The translations under genes and the position numbers were made by a program. From Micromonospora parastrephiae (GTDB taxonomy: Bacteria > Actinomycetota > Actinomycetes > Mycobacteriales > Micromonosporaceae), in assembly GCF_016802865.1 (NCBI RefSeq), contig NZ_JAEVHM010000001.1:114122-178121 (forward strand): a stretch of 64,000 bases of DNA, read 5' to 3'. Below the pieces are notes generated by a model. It saw nothing but the letters and a program-made list of their open reading frames with translations. It was not told the origin of the DNA and did no database searches. Shown here piece after piece: positions 52,442 through 61,542 of this stretch; the first letter of the stretch is position 1; each line of letters opens with the position of its first letter.

Positions 52442-53457
52442 CAGCGCACCTGCCCCACCGCGGCGGACTCCCGCGCCTCGTACTCGGAGTCGGTCAGCTC
52501 CCGCGGTTCGTTCTCGGGGTTGTCGCGCATCCGGCTGTCGGTGTCAACCATGGCCTGCTCGACACTGGAGAGCTGGTGCTTGACGACGTAGGAGCGCAAC
52601 CCGACCTTCCACAGCCCGACCCCGCGGCGCAGATGCAGCAGCAGGTTCGTCTCTGTGTCGGTGGTGCCGAGGAACTCGCGGGCGGCGTCCAGCGAGCCCG
52701 GCGCCTGCCGGTACGAGACCCGCACACCGGTATCCTCGATGAGGCCCCGGGCGATACGGACCTGCTCGGAGTCGGCGCTGCCACTGGCCGCCAAGTCCGA
52801 GAATCGGTGAAACGCAAGGATGTTCTCCGTGCCCAACGCCCGGGCCAACTTCAGTTGCTCGCGCATCCGCCGTATCAGGCCAAGGTGACGGGTGACCAAC
52901 GCAAACTCGTCGTACAGGCACACCCTCGGCGGGGCGTCGGGGCGGGTGAGCTCAGCTTCCAGCCACGACTGGGCGCAGGTCATCGCCATCGCCGTCATCT
53001 GATCCGAGGTCCGCACCGCCCGCAGGTCGAGGATCGCCCCCGGCTGCTCGAAGTCCACCGTCAGCGTCGCAGCAGTGGGTGCGTCGAAAATCCCGCCGAG
53101 GACGCCGGTAATCAGCCGCTCCAGCGCCAGACGGACCCGACGGCTGTCGGCGGCGAACTGGTCGACGTCGTAGTTCACCCCGGCGAGTCGGTGCGCCCAC
53201 GCCCGCGGGTCACCCATCGCCGCGAGGACCAGCGACAGGGTCGGGGTGGCCAGCCGTTCGGCGCTGGTGCCGTCGTCGCTGTGGGTCACGGCGTCGAGGG
53301 CGTATTCGATCAGCGAACGCTCCGCCTCGCTGAGGGCACCACCGAGTTGAATTTCGAGGAGCCCTTCGAGCAGCAGCAGCCGGCGGGCCCGCTGGATCTG
53401 CAACCACTCCGGCTCGGCCTGCCCCGGCTGGCGGCGGATGCCCGCGAGGGGGTTCAT
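52441..53457 (-). CDS. VirB4-like ATPase, C-terminal part
   Basis: This 338-residue frame begins at an ATG in TGATG, overlapping the stop of the N-terminal part. It contains Walker B VCLYDEFAL and the following RRMREQLKLARALGTENILA, standard for VirB4/TraE ATPases, and ends ELTDSEYEARESAAVGQ. On its own it lacks a P-loop. The frame is open a further 10 codons upstream (to 53487) with VRVGPGAG and then MNPLAG, the expected continuation of VirB4 after the DVKGEY strand. It is therefore the second half of one ancestral ATPase, now possibly made by coupled reinitiation. Confidence 0.8.
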   Translation of the reverse strand: MNPLAGIRRQPGQAEPEWLQIQRARRLLLLEGLLEIQLGGALSEAERSLIEYALDAVTHSDDGTSAERLATPTLSLVLAAMGDPRAWAHRLAGVNYDVDQFAADSRRVRLALERLITGVLGGIFDAPTAATLTVDFEQPGAILDLRAVRTSDQMTAMAMTCAQSWLEAELTRPDAPPRVCLYDEFALVTRHLGLIRRMREQLKLARALGTENILAFHRFSDLAASGSADSEQVRIARGLIEDTGVRVSYRQAPGSLDAAREFLGTTDTETNLLLHLRRGVGLWKVGLRSYVVKHQLSSVEQAMVDTDSRMRDNPENEPRELTDSEYEARESAAVGQVR

Positions 53458-54023
53458 CACGACACCCGCGCCAGGGCCGACGCGCACCGGCTGGATCCCG
53501 CAGCCTCAGCGAGGGCGTCGTACTCGCCCTTGACGTCGACGACGAAGAATCGGGTGCCGAACGGGATTCCCCGAAACGCGATGCTCTTGAGCAGCGACGA
53601 CTTCGCCGAGCCGATCTCGCCGGTGACCACCATGTTCGGTGCACTGAGCAGCCCTGCCCGGTACAACTCCCGCATCGAGAACACGAACCCCGTCCGGGAG
53701 TACACCTCCTGACCGATCAGCGGTCCGTCCACCCCGAGGCCGGGGTCGGCGACGAACGGGTACACGCTGCACAGCTGCGCGCTGGTGGTCACCAGCGGCG
53801 GTAGCCGCAGCCGCCAGAACGCGCGCCCGGCGGCCCGCCCCAGAGCGCCGCGCCCGTCAACAGGCGGGGCGCCCAGGAGCCGCTCCGATGTCCGCCGCAG
53901 AGCGCGCCGTTCACGCTCCAGGTCCGCCTCGGCCGCCGCGAGATCCCGCCGGTCTGCGGACTGCGCGATGCGGTGCGCGAGCGATCCTTCTCGTTGCACC
54001 CGTGCGCGGCTCACGCCAACCAT
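53457..54023 (-). CDS. VirB4-like ATPase, N-terminal part
   Basis: This 188-residue frame holds the N-terminal helix and the P-loop TGEIGSAKSS (134-143), then FVVDVKGEYDALAEAAG. After Gly176 it runs 12 residues out of frame and stops at 53457. Inserting one base near 53490-53498 (at a GGATCC) restores LAEAAG-IQPVRVGPGAG and fuses it to the C-terminal part, giving about 530 residues, the normal size. VirB4 energises assembly and substrate passage in type IV secretion. Either the element is transfer-defective, the two halves assemble, or the base call is wrong. Confidence 0.8.
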   Translation of the reverse strand: MVGVSRARVQREGSLAHRIAQSADRRDLAAAEADLERERRALRRTSERLLGAPPVDGRGALGRAAGRAFWRLRLPPLVTTSAQLCSVYPFVADPGLGVDGPLIGQEVYSRTGFVFSMRELYRAGLLSAPNMVVTGEIGSAKSSLLKSIAFRGIPFGTRFFVVDVKGEYDALAEAAGSSRCASALARVS

Positions 54024-55507
54024 CCCCGCATCGGCTTGAGCCCACGGGCCAGGGGAAGCGCCCCGGCTATGAAACCCTGGTCCTGCTCGCCGTAGAGCAC
54101 CACCGCCTGGCAGCCGGTACGGCCCAGCACCCGTTTGATCGCCCGCACGTCATGGCGGAGCTGCTCGTCGCTCTCGGCGGTGACGGTGACGACGATCGCG
54201 TAGCGGTAGCGCACGTGCCCAGCCGCCTGCTCCCGATCGACCTGCTCCACCGAGCGGGCCTCGTCGTCCTCCCGGGCGGTGCGCACCAACCGCATCTTGC
54301 GTTTGGTGATCTCGTCGCCGGCGCGGGCGACCTTGTCGCGGCGGGTCGCCAACTGGGCGAGCTGCGCGGGCACCGGCTCGGCGATGATCGTCACCGCGCG
54401 TCGACCCACCGTGCGCGTGAACAGGGCGGTCATCCACGTCATCGCCACCGGCTGACGCGGCATCTCATAGACCCACAGGCTCTGGGAAAACCCGGAGTCG
54501 TGGCGGTAGGACGACCAACCGATGTTTTCCGCGGCGATCGGACCCGCCATATGCGGTGCCACCCCCGGCGTGGTCGAGGCCCGCATGTCCACGTGCGGCT
54601 GGTCCTCGGGGTCGAACTGGGTACGCAGCACCGCCGCGTACTCCCGGGGCGTCAACCAGCCGACGGTGTCGACGCCGGCCTCCGCGACTGCGGCCTGCAC
54701 CCCGCCGAGCTTGTCGAGCACGACTGTGGCGATGGCCGCGTCGGTGCCGCCCGCGTCGGTGATCTCCGCCGATAGCTTCTTGGTGTCGAACACGACGCTC
54801 AGGTACACCTCGTGGCGCTGCGTCGACGGCGCCGCCGCGGCGGTCAGTTCCGCCAGCGATCGGTACGCGCGAGTGTCGGTGTCGACCGCCTTCTGCACCA
54901 GGTAGCGCTGCGCCCGGTTGCCGGAGTCCGGGACGGCGCGGGCCGTCAGCGCCCACCTGGCCAGACCACTGTCGGCGTACTCGGTGCCGAGCAGGTTCAG
55001 CACGTCCGCCCACGCGGCCAGGCGTTGCTGTTGCACCGTCGTGTCGGCCAGGACCAGGTTGCTGCCCGCGCAGAGAAGGGACGCGGTGACGGTGTTCTCG
55101 CGGCGGTGGTGCAGCAGCCCCACCTCGGTCAATCCGTCGGCGGCTACAGCCGGCAGCCAGCGGTAGCCGGCGGCCGGACCGGGCAGATGCAGATGTGTGC
55201 TGCCGGGGGTAGCGGCGAAGGCACCACCGCGGTAGCGGTCCTGACGGGCGGCGCGCTGAGCGAGGGCCCCGGCGACGATGGGCGCCCACTCGGTGACCCG
55301 CCGCCCGCGCAGCCGCAGCAGGCCCACCGTGAGCAGGAGCAGCGCCGCGAGCAGCATGCCGCCGGCAGCACCCTGCCGGCCGGTCGCGAGCAGGTTCGCA
55401 GCGACGACCAGGCAGATCACGCCGGCGACAGCCGTGCCGATCTGCCCCGCCGAAAAGCCCATGATCGAGCCACGCGTGGACCGCGGCGGAAACTGGAACT
55501 GGGTCAC
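54011..55507 (-). CDS. SCO6880-like type IV secretion protein (PrgI/VirB4 N-terminal type)
   Basis: Read from GTG 55507, 498 residues. Two membrane helices near the N-terminus (about 20-36 and 46-62) are followed by a large cytoplasmic domain with VTEWAPIVAGALAQR, HLHLPGPAAGYRW, and RRAVTIIAEPVPAQLAQ. Length and order match the SCO6880 family found directly before VirB4 in actinobacterial conjugation operons. It probably acts with the next gene, which it overlaps by 13 bases, as the membrane-linked half of the VirB3/VirB4 module. Confidence 0.8.
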   Translation of the reverse strand: MTQFQFPPRSTRGSIMGFSAGQIGTAVAGVICLVVAANLLATGRQGAAGGMLLAALLLLTVGLLRLRGRRVTEWAPIVAGALAQRAARQDRYRGGAFAATPGSTHLHLPGPAAGYRWLPAVAADGLTEVGLLHHRRENTVTASLLCAGSNLVLADTTVQQQRLAAWADVLNLLGTEYADSGLARWALTARAVPDSGNRAQRYLVQKAVDTDTRAYRSLAELTAAAAPSTQRHEVYLSVVFDTKKLSAEITDAGGTDAAIATVVLDKLGGVQAAVAEAGVDTVGWLTPREYAAVLRTQFDPEDQPHVDMRASTTPGVAPHMAGPIAAENIGWSSYRHDSGFSQSLWVYEMPRQPVAMTWMTALFTRTVGRRAVTIIAEPVPAQLAQLATRRDKVARAGDEITKRKMRLVRTAREDDEARSVEQVDREQAAGHVRYRYAIVVTVTAESDEQLRHDVRAIKRVLGRTGCQAVVLYGEQDQGFIAGALPLARGLKPMRGWLA

Positions 55508-55520
55508 CTGGACTCCTCAC

Positions 55521-57569
55521 CTAGACCGGGACGATGGGTACTTCGGCGGCGCCACCCGCGGCGGCGCCCCCAGCGCGACCTGCCCCGGCGCCGGAGGCGG
55601 CACCACCTTGCGAAGGCTGGCCTGAGCTGGACGGCCCGCCTGAGCCGGCTGCCGGGCTGTGCCCGGACGTCTCTGACGTCGGAGCCGGTGAGGACGGCGA
55701 GTTGGCGGCAGAAGGTGCACCGGTCGGGTTGGTAGCGCCCCCACCGCTCGGGGCCTGCGGGGCGTCCTCGCCCTGCGAGCTGCCGGCTGCCGCGCCGGTG
55801 GCCTTCTCCCCGATGGCGTTCGGTGTGACCGGCAGCGCGGGCTGTCCGCTGGTGTCGCCGGGCGCACTGAACCGTCCCTCCGCCGCATCGTGTTGAGCGG
55901 TACGGGAATCGCGCTCGATCCCCTCAGCTTCTTGGCCGTTCTCTCCGCCATCGTGTTCATCTGCCGGTTCACCGCTCGGCTTTCCGACCTGGTCGCCGTC
56001 GCCGCTTCCTTGTAGGGCTTCCACCGCCTCGGGAATGGCGCTGGGTCGCGTGCCGAGGGGGCCAGCACCGCTGGTGGGGTTGGTCGGGATCGCGTCGGCG
56101 TTGCCCTGCATCAGAGATGCGGCGTCCGGGCCGCCACCGCTGTCGCCTCCACCGCTGAGAGGATCGGCCAGACGGCGGGCGGCGGCGTCCATACCGACCG
56201 CGCCAGCGGCGGAGGTCAGGAAACCCCTGGCGTCGACGTCGGCCAGGTAGCCGTCCCACATGCTCGTCAACCGCAGCAGAATCCACGGCGCGAGCACCAT
56301 CAGAATGATCATGAACATGCCGCGCAGCACATTGAGGACGTTGTCGCTCTCGTAAGTGCTGCGCGTGCCGTAGATCCACAGGGCGGCGATGAAGAACTTC
56401 GAGCTGGCCAGGGCGTTGCAGGTCCAGAACCACTTACGACCCCACGAGCGCGTCTCGGCCATCACCTGACCGGTCATAGCCATCGCCCCGAACAACGCTG
56501 CCCCGGCGGCCAGCAGGGAGCGGAACAACAGCATCACGAACACCAATACCAGCCCGATCACGCTGATCACCGCGACGACGAAGGCCAGCAGGATCGTGCC
56601 GGTGTCCGCGGTCAGCGCGTTGAGCGCGTCCACCCACATGCTCGGCTGCCAGTCGCGTTCCTGATTGCGGGCGATCAGCGCCACGGTCGCCTCGTCCCAC
56701 GCCCCCATCAGGATGTAGGCGATGCCGCCGGCGAAGGCGATCCCGAACATCGCGCGCACCAACCCGCCGAGGGTGGCCAGGGGCCCGGGGCCATTCATGC
56801 GCAATCCGTTGATCGCCGTGGAGATGAGGAAGATGAGCAGCACCATCAAGATCAAGACGCCGGAGATGTCGTTGTAGATGGCATAGAACGGCTCGTCCGG
56901 CACGGCGGAGGACTGCTCGAACACCACCTCGGCCAGCTTGCTTAACGCCCAGGCGAAACCCGCCACGGCAATGTCGGCCAAGCCCTCGAACCCGGACCGA
57001 GCGATATCCTTGGCCTTCTCGTCGACCCTGCAGCTCACACTGAACTTGCAGCCCTCGGGCTTGACCGACGAGAACGGCAGCAGCGACGCACGCAACGCGT
57101 CGCATCGATTCTTCTTCGCGGTCCACCGGTCGGCGTTGCCCGCGTCCTCGGCCGCGTTGTCGGCGAACCGCTCGCACCTCACGGGCGAAGCGCCGTCTTT
57201 CGGAGACCGATCGTCGAGCACCGACGCCGTATCCGCCGGCGGCGGTGACTGCACCGTGAGCGACACCGCGTCGCAGCGTTCCTGCTCCACGGCGCCGACA
57301 GCCTTACCGCAGTCGGTGATCCACCCGTCGCCGGATTCCCATTCCGCCCACGGCAGGCACCAGTTCACCTGCGGTCTCGCCTGCTCCTGGCCAGGCCCGG
57401 ACAACTGCCGGTCAGACGACGGCGCTGGGCACGGCTTGGCCGGGGCGGACGGAGCAGGCGTCGGGGCGAGTGCTGCCGCAGCAGATTGCGCTGGCACTAC
57501 CGCGCCGAGCAAGGCCAGCACGCTGATCGCCAGGCCGATCCCCCGCCGGCAAGCGTTGACCCAGGGCAT
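55521..57569 (-). CDS. VirB6/TrbL-like polytopic channel protein
   Basis: The 682-residue protein has an N-terminal signal or anchor, a Cys-containing extracellular region, then about six membrane helices between residues 215 and 440 (GVLILMVLLIFLISTAI, AMFGIAFAGGIAYILMG, VVAVISVIGLVLVFVMLLF and others). The final 220 residues are a Gly/Ser/Pro-rich cytoplasmic tail with no structure. This layout is that of actinobacterial VirB6/TrbL proteins, which form the inner-membrane core of the channel. It is separated from neighbours by 4-14 nt in the operon. Confidence 0.8.
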   Translation of the reverse strand: MPWVNACRRGIGLAISVLALLGAVVPAQSAAAALAPTPAPSAPAKPCPAPSSDRQLSGPGQEQARPQVNWCLPWAEWESGDGWITDCGKAVGAVEQERCDAVSLTVQSPPPADTASVLDDRSPKDGASPVRCERFADNAAEDAGNADRWTAKKNRCDALRASLLPFSSVKPEGCKFSVSCRVDEKAKDIARSGFEGLADIAVAGFAWALSKLAEVVFEQSSAVPDEPFYAIYNDISGVLILMVLLIFLISTAINGLRMNGPGPLATLGGLVRAMFGIAFAGGIAYILMGAWDEATVALIARNQERDWQPSMWVDALNALTADTGTILLAFVVAVISVIGLVLVFVMLLFRSLLAAGAALFGAMAMTGQVMAETRSWGRKWFWTCNALASSKFFIAALWIYGTRSTYESDNVLNVLRGMFMIILMVLAPWILLRLTSMWDGYLADVDARGFLTSAAGAVGMDAAARRLADPLSGGGDSGGGPDAASLMQGNADAIPTNPTSGAGPLGTRPSAIPEAVEALQGSGDGDQVGKPSGEPADEHDGGENGQEAEGIERDSRTAQHDAAEGRFSAPGDTSGQPALPVTPNAIGEKATGAAAGSSQGEDAPQAPSGGGATNPTGAPSAANSPSSPAPTSETSGHSPAAGSGGPSSSGQPSQGGAASGAGAGRAGGAAAGGAAEVPIVPV

Positions 57570-57573
57570 GAGA

Positions 57574-58302
57574 TCAGACCGTCCCCGGCACCCACGAGCG
57601 ACCGCTGAGCACGTCGAGCAGCGGTTGAGTGTCGCGCGGACCGCCGTCGCGTCGGGTGCCGCGCTGGTCGGGCGGCGGTACCGGCAACGGCCGCTGCGCG
57701 GTCACCACACGCCAGCGGTCGAGCGTCCAGCGCATCGTCACCGACTGCACGTACCAACCACCCGCCAAACCCGTCTCCGGGCCGGCGACCACGCCATCGG
57801 TCGCTGACCCGCTGAGCGCGCAGAGCAGCAACCGCGCCGTGACCTCGGTGCCCTGCTGCACCTGTGCGTCTACGTCCGCGTCGGGCACCCACACCCGGGC
57901 AGCCACGGTCTGGGAGATCTCCTCACCGTCTGCCGGCGGTGAGCCGGCGCCCATCATCTCGGCCAGCGCCGGGCCCGAACCGTCGACTGCGATCGTGTCG
58001 ATCAACGCCTGCCGCTCGACGTCCGGGTGGCCCGCCGCGGCGGACACCGTCACCACGTACGCCGCCGCCGCGTCACCGGCGCCGCGAGGTGTGCCAGCGA
58101 AGCCAACCGGCACTCCCCGAACGAGACGGTCGCCGAAACGCTCAGGCGCATTCTGCTTGGGCGCATCCCCCTCGGGCGCGCTGGCGCGGCCCGCAACGAA
58201 GATCGCCATCCCCGCAACGGCCACGCAGACAAGCAGCGAAACTACGGCCGATAGGCGTCCGCCGTCGGTTGCTTTGTAAGTTGCTCCCCGCACGCGGGGC
58301 AC
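57574..58302 (-). CDS. VirB8-like conjugation protein
   Basis: The 242-residue protein has one N-terminal membrane helix (AVVSLLVCVAVAGMAIFVAG) and a C-terminal extracytoplasmic domain of NTF2-like type (SQTVAARVWVPDADVDAQVQ, YVQSVTMRWTLDRWRVVTAQ). This matches the VirB8/TcpC-type assembly factors found between the VirB2-like and VirB6-like genes in Gram-positive systems. It starts 3 nt after the VirB2-like stop. Confidence 0.75.
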   Translation of the reverse strand: MPRVRGATYKATDGGRLSAVVSLLVCVAVAGMAIFVAGRASAPEGDAPKQNAPERFGDRLVRGVPVGFAGTPRGAGDAAAAYVVTVSAAAGHPDVERQALIDTIAVDGSGPALAEMMGAGSPPADGEEISQTVAARVWVPDADVDAQVQQGTEVTARLLLCALSGSATDGVVAGPETGLAGGWYVQSVTMRWTLDRWRVVTAQRPLPVPPPDQRGTRRDGGPRDTQPLLDVLSGRSWVPGTV

Positions 58303-58305
58303 CCC

Positions 58306-58680
58306 CTAAATCTCGCTCAACAGGAAGCCGATGATCGATGTCGCCGAACCCACGACGATCGCCACAAGCCCGGCCTTCCACATCATCGATTTGCCTCGAT
58401 CGCTGATGATGTGCGCGCCGAAGATCGGCCCGATGCCGAACGCGATCGCGCCAGCCGCAAGACCGGCCACGGCGGAGATCACGCCGAGGAACAGCGCGGC
58501 GTTTGCAAGCTTGTAGAACAGGTCCGAACGCGGCACCGCCGCCGGGTCAGGGCTGATCCGACCGAAGTCGAAGCCCCCGGACGGCGACGGCGTCGGCGTC
58601 GGGTCCGGTGCCAACGCGGCCACCACCGACGGCACCCGCACCGTCATCACGGCAGCTACCCAATGCACGAACACAACCAA
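58306..58680 (-). CDS. VirB2-like small membrane protein
   Basis: The 124-residue protein has an N-terminal hydrophobic leader, a Pro/Ser-rich linker and two C-terminal membrane helices (LFLGVISAVAGLAAGAIAFG and AGLVAIVVGSATSIIGFLL), the plan of VirB2/TrbC pilin-like proteins. A start further in (MTVRVPSV) is possible. Position first in the membrane-gene series supports a channel-surface subunit. Confidence 0.65.
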   Translation of the reverse strand: MVVFVHWVAAVMTVRVPSVVAALAPDPTPTPSPSGGFDFGRISPDPAAVPRSDLFYKLANAALFLGVISAVAGLAAGAIAFGIGPIFGAHIISDRGKSMMWKAGLVAIVVGSATSIIGFLLSEI

Positions 58681-58707
58681 TTCCTCCCCCGTGTGAAGTC
58701 ACCGTCC

Positions 58708-59760
58708 TCAGGCGACAGAAGCCCTCTCGCGTGATGGGCCAGGTTCAGCGGGGCAGTGTTCGACGACGATCGAGGCGACCTCGGTCAACGCGGTCCGCGT
58801 GGCCTTACTCAACGACCGCGGATCGAGTGGGTCAGGGCGTGCGAGCACCGGATCGAAGGGCACCCGGACGAGATGCGTCGCCGCCTTTCGCGCCAGGTGC
58901 TCGACCGCGCGAACCTCTCGGGCGGTGGAGTGTGTGGTCGTCATGACCACCACCACCGCGGACTCCGCCACCTGATCGAGTCCCGCAGCGCGAAGATGCG
59001 CCAGCAACCGCATGGTGTGCTGCAACGCATCAACGGTCGCGCGGGTCACCAATACTGGTACCGTCGACCAGCCCAACGCCCGCCACGTCGGCGTGTTGTC
59101 CGCCGCAGGGAGATCCAGCAGCGCCATGGCGTAGACCGACCGCAGATGGCCGATCACACCGAAGGTCTCCGGCCAGGTGGTTGGGCGCCGCTGCGCCGTC
59201 ATCTTGCTCTCACCGACCAGAACGCGCAGGCCTGTCGGCCCTCGCTGCATCAACCCTTCAGCGAACAGAGGGTCAGCCAACCGCTCCTCCGCGACCGCCG
59301 CATCCCACGTTGATGCGGAGTTGCCCCGGGCCACACGATGGCCCAGCCCACCCCACGCACGCCCGGTCGCGTCCATCGCCACGATAGGAGCAGGGCTGGC
59401 AAGCGCCAGCACACCACCGAGCGCAGCCGTGAGCGTCGAACGACCAACACCGCCGTCCGCAGACGACAGGCTCACCAGGGGGCACCCCGCCTGCAATGAC
59501 GCTGCCCGCAGCCACAGCGACTCCACCTGGCTGCCGCCGCCGAACTCGCGGGGAATCTCCCGCGGAGCCCGTTCCGGTTCCCGCGCCCACCACGGGCCGC
59601 TCTCTGCAGCCGCAGCTGGCACGGTAGATCGGCCGGGTTCGCTTGGCGGAGCGGGCGATGCCCGCTCCGCCAGCGCCCCCCACTCGCCGGCCCCCGACAC
59701 CTCCGAAGAGGTCCCGGAGCCGGCGAGGTGGCCTGATCGGTCAGTCGATAAATCCGACAC
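58708..59760 (-). CDS. ParA/MinD-like ATPase with altered P-loop
   Basis: Read from GTG 59760 behind GGGGGAGG, 350 residues. After a 95-residue variable front comes LVSLSSADGGVGRSTLTAAL, in the position of the deviant Walker A motif (KGGxGKS/T), followed by PIVAMDATGRAWGGLG. Both lysines expected in that motif are replaced (Asp and Arg). The rest follows the ParA fold (MALLDLPAADN, VPVLVTRATVDALQH). It is the first gene of the tra operon and may position the secretion complex or the element rather than segregate DNA; ATPase activity is uncertain. Confidence 0.75.
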   Translation of the reverse strand: MSDLSTDRSGHLAGSGTSSEVSGAGEWGALAERASPAPPSEPGRSTVPAAAAESGPWWAREPERAPREIPREFGGGSQVESLWLRAASLQAGCPLVSLSSADGGVGRSTLTAALGGVLALASPAPIVAMDATGRAWGGLGHRVARGNSASTWDAAVAEERLADPLFAEGLMQRGPTGLRVLVGESKMTAQRRPTTWPETFGVIGHLRSVYAMALLDLPAADNTPTWRALGWSTVPVLVTRATVDALQHTMRLLAHLRAAGLDQVAESAVVVVMTTTHSTAREVRAVEHLARKAATHLVRVPFDPVLARPDPLDPRSLSKATRTALTEVASIVVEHCPAEPGPSRERASVA

Positions 59761-60099
59761 GTCCGCCTCCCCCCGAGGGCTTGCCGCACAGCACAGGCCA
59801 GCGACGGCAAGACACCGCCGCGAGCCGGTCCCCCGTTACTGTCACGACCTGGACGTCGACCACACGATCAGGCCAAATCAGAGACCGCATCGCCACAAGG
59901 CGTCACGCCCTCACGAACGCATCACGAGCCTCGCAACCCCCTCCAAGGAGGCCGACCGATGCGCTACCCTCAACCAACCAAAGTTGGCGTGAGACCAACT
60001 TTGTGTGGATCGGACACTGAGAGTCAAGCACAGATCACGGCAGGGTTCCACACAAACTTGGGTTCGGGCCAACTTTAGTTGGAGTCGGGGGGCACCACG
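59761..60099. promoter_or_regulatory. Divergent control region with paired CCAACTTT operators
   Basis: Inverted pair one: AAAGTTGG (59980-59987), 7 nt, CCAACTTT (59995-60002), with matching flanking C and G. Pair two: AAACTTGG (60054-60061), 7 nt, CCAACTTT (60069-60076), the latter overlapping the perfect 14-bp palindrome CCAACTTTAGTTGG (60069-60082). A CCACACAAACTTGG arm at 60048 mirrors CCAACTTTGTGTGG at 59995. The region separates the EspR-like gene from the tra operon, so one protein bound here could control both. Confidence 0.7.
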
Positions 60100-60528
60100 A
60101 TGCGACAGAACGAGAAGCCACCCAGTGGCCCGAGCCCAGCGCTGATCAGCGAGCGGCTCCAGGAGCTGTACGTCAAGCACCGCCCGAACCACGTCTACAC
60201 CGACGCCGAGGTGGCCGACGCGCTCAAAGCCAAAGGGCTCCGCATCTCGGCGGAGAACATCCGCAAGCTCAGGATCGGAGCGCACGACAACCCCACAGCC
60301 TCCACGCTGACGGCCCTGGCCGACTTCTTCGGCGTCGGTGCGGGCTACTTCCTTGACCCGGCACCGGTCAACGCGAAGGTACAAGTGATGACGCGCTCCA
60401 TCGAGCAACTATCCGACGGAGCAAGGGAAGGCATCGACGCCATCATCCAAAGCACCCTGAGGATGGAGCAAGCCGCGCGGGAGTCCGCCCAACTCGCCGC
60501 CGAGCAAGCCCGGCGAGACGCGCACTGA
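60100..60528 (+). CDS. EspR-like XRE-family regulator
   Basis: The 142-residue protein starts at ATG 60100. Its first 85 residues follow the EspR pattern: VYTDAEVADALKAKGLRISA, ENIRKLRIGAHDNPTASTLT and ALADFFGVGAGYFLDP, a helix-turn-helix with the extra helix known from Mycobacterium EspR and Streptomyces relatives. The C-terminal helix (REGIDAIIQSTLRMEQAARE) is suited to dimerisation. It is transcribed away from the tra operon with paired operators between them, so it is the likely repressor or switch for conjugation and for itself. Confidence 0.8.
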   Translation: MRQNEKPPSGPSPALISERLQELYVKHRPNHVYTDAEVADALKAKGLRISAENIRKLRIGAHDNPTASTLTALADFFGVGAGYFLDPAPVNAKVQVMTRSIEQLSDGAREGIDAIIQSTLRMEQAARESAQLAAEQARRDAH

Positions 60529-60891
60529 TCTCGCTGTCCACAACAGGGGCGAACCACCCGAACCGGCCGACGCGCCCGCAGCCTCGATCTGGCCCGGGTA
60601 ATGCCACGCTCTCGCCCGCACCGCGACGACCGACCGCGCGCCTGCGGCGACTTCGGGCCGCCGTCTGCAGTTGCCAGCCAGCCGGAATCACGAACCGAAC
60701 CAACCAATGGTGGCCGCATCTCCACGTACGCCAAAGCCGCAGGCCACCGTCGCCGCCGACACCTCGAAGGCGCATGACGAGCAGATGCATGCCTGGTCAG
60801 AGCTGAGGTTCATCGCTAGCGTCACGAGGCTCCGACGCCAGACGGCGTCAAGAGCCACCGGTGAACGCCACGGCCGGAAGGGGCGTATTGC
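60529..60891. other. Intergenic region
   Basis: These 363 bp show no supported gene, strong hairpin or repeat. Short frames in it are Arg-rich and lack ribosome binding sites. A GGAAGGGG site at the right end serves the gene at 60892. Confidence 0.5.
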
Positions 60892-61395
60892 ATGGTAGAT
60901 CGATGGGCCGTAGAGCGTGCAGTTCGAGACGCTGACTGTTGCCTTAGCCCTTCCGGGCGCCACCTTATCCTGACGCTCTTGACCTGGACCGATACCGCAA
61001 CCGCAGTGATCCCTCCGCAATTCTCGCCGAGCTTGACAGACCTGGAACGTGCGACAGGCTTGGCCCGCTCCACGATCGGAGTCTGGCTAAATCGACTTGA
61101 GAAATTGGGCTGGGTCATCCGCTTCAGGCCGAAAGTGGAAGACGCTCGCCGCAGAAAGGCACGGACCGCCTATCGCCTTCGAGTTCCCACGGGGGCAGGG
61201 GTTGGTACGGCTACAGAACCACCGCTAGTCCGGCAGCCGGACAGATCTAGTACGGGTGCCGGACTGGATCCAAACAACAAACATCATCCCACCGCGCGAA
61301 GCTCATCGAACACCCGCCCGAGTCACTCCTACACCCCAGGAGCCAATGGCTACTGCTCTTATCCCGATTGCGGCAAGTCCGCGCCGCTTCACTGA
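60892..61395 (+). CDS. Winged-helix protein, possible replication or control protein
   Basis: The 167-residue protein starts at ATG 60892 behind GGAAGGGG. Residues 20-95 form a winged helix: GRHLILTLLTWTDTATAVIP, SLTDLERATGLARSTIGVWL and NRLEKLGWVIRFRPKVEDAR. The rest is low-complexity, with a CSYPDCGK ending that could bind a metal with other residues. Similar helix-turn-helix proteins encoded near the integrase of actinobacterial elements act in replication or excision control. No direct evidence fixes the role. It is convergent with the integrase gene. Confidence 0.65.
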   Translation: MVDRWAVERAVRDADCCLSPSGRHLILTLLTWTDTATAVIPPQFSPSLTDLERATGLARSTIGVWLNRLEKLGWVIRFRPKVEDARRRKARTAYRLRVPTGAGVGTATEPPLVRQPDRSSTGAGLDPNNKHHPTARSSSNTRPSHSYTPGANGYCSYPDCGKSAPLH

Positions 61396-61502
61396 ACGGA
61401 TGAAACGGTCGTTCGGAACAACGCCAAGACGGACGCTAATGACAGGGCACCCAATTAACGGTCGATTCCCTGCTTGCATTTCCAGCCGGCGACAGATCCC
61501 GC

Positions 61503-61536
61503 GGTGGGGTCCGGCCCCGCAAGACCGGGCCCCACC
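61503..61536. terminator. Hairpin between convergent genes
   Basis: GGTGGGGTCCGG and CCGGGCCCCACC form a 12-bp stem with one G-U wobble around a 10-nt loop, located between the winged-helix gene and the 3' end of the integrase. It probably terminates transcription in both directions. Confidence 0.65.
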
Positions 61537-61542
61537 AGACGG

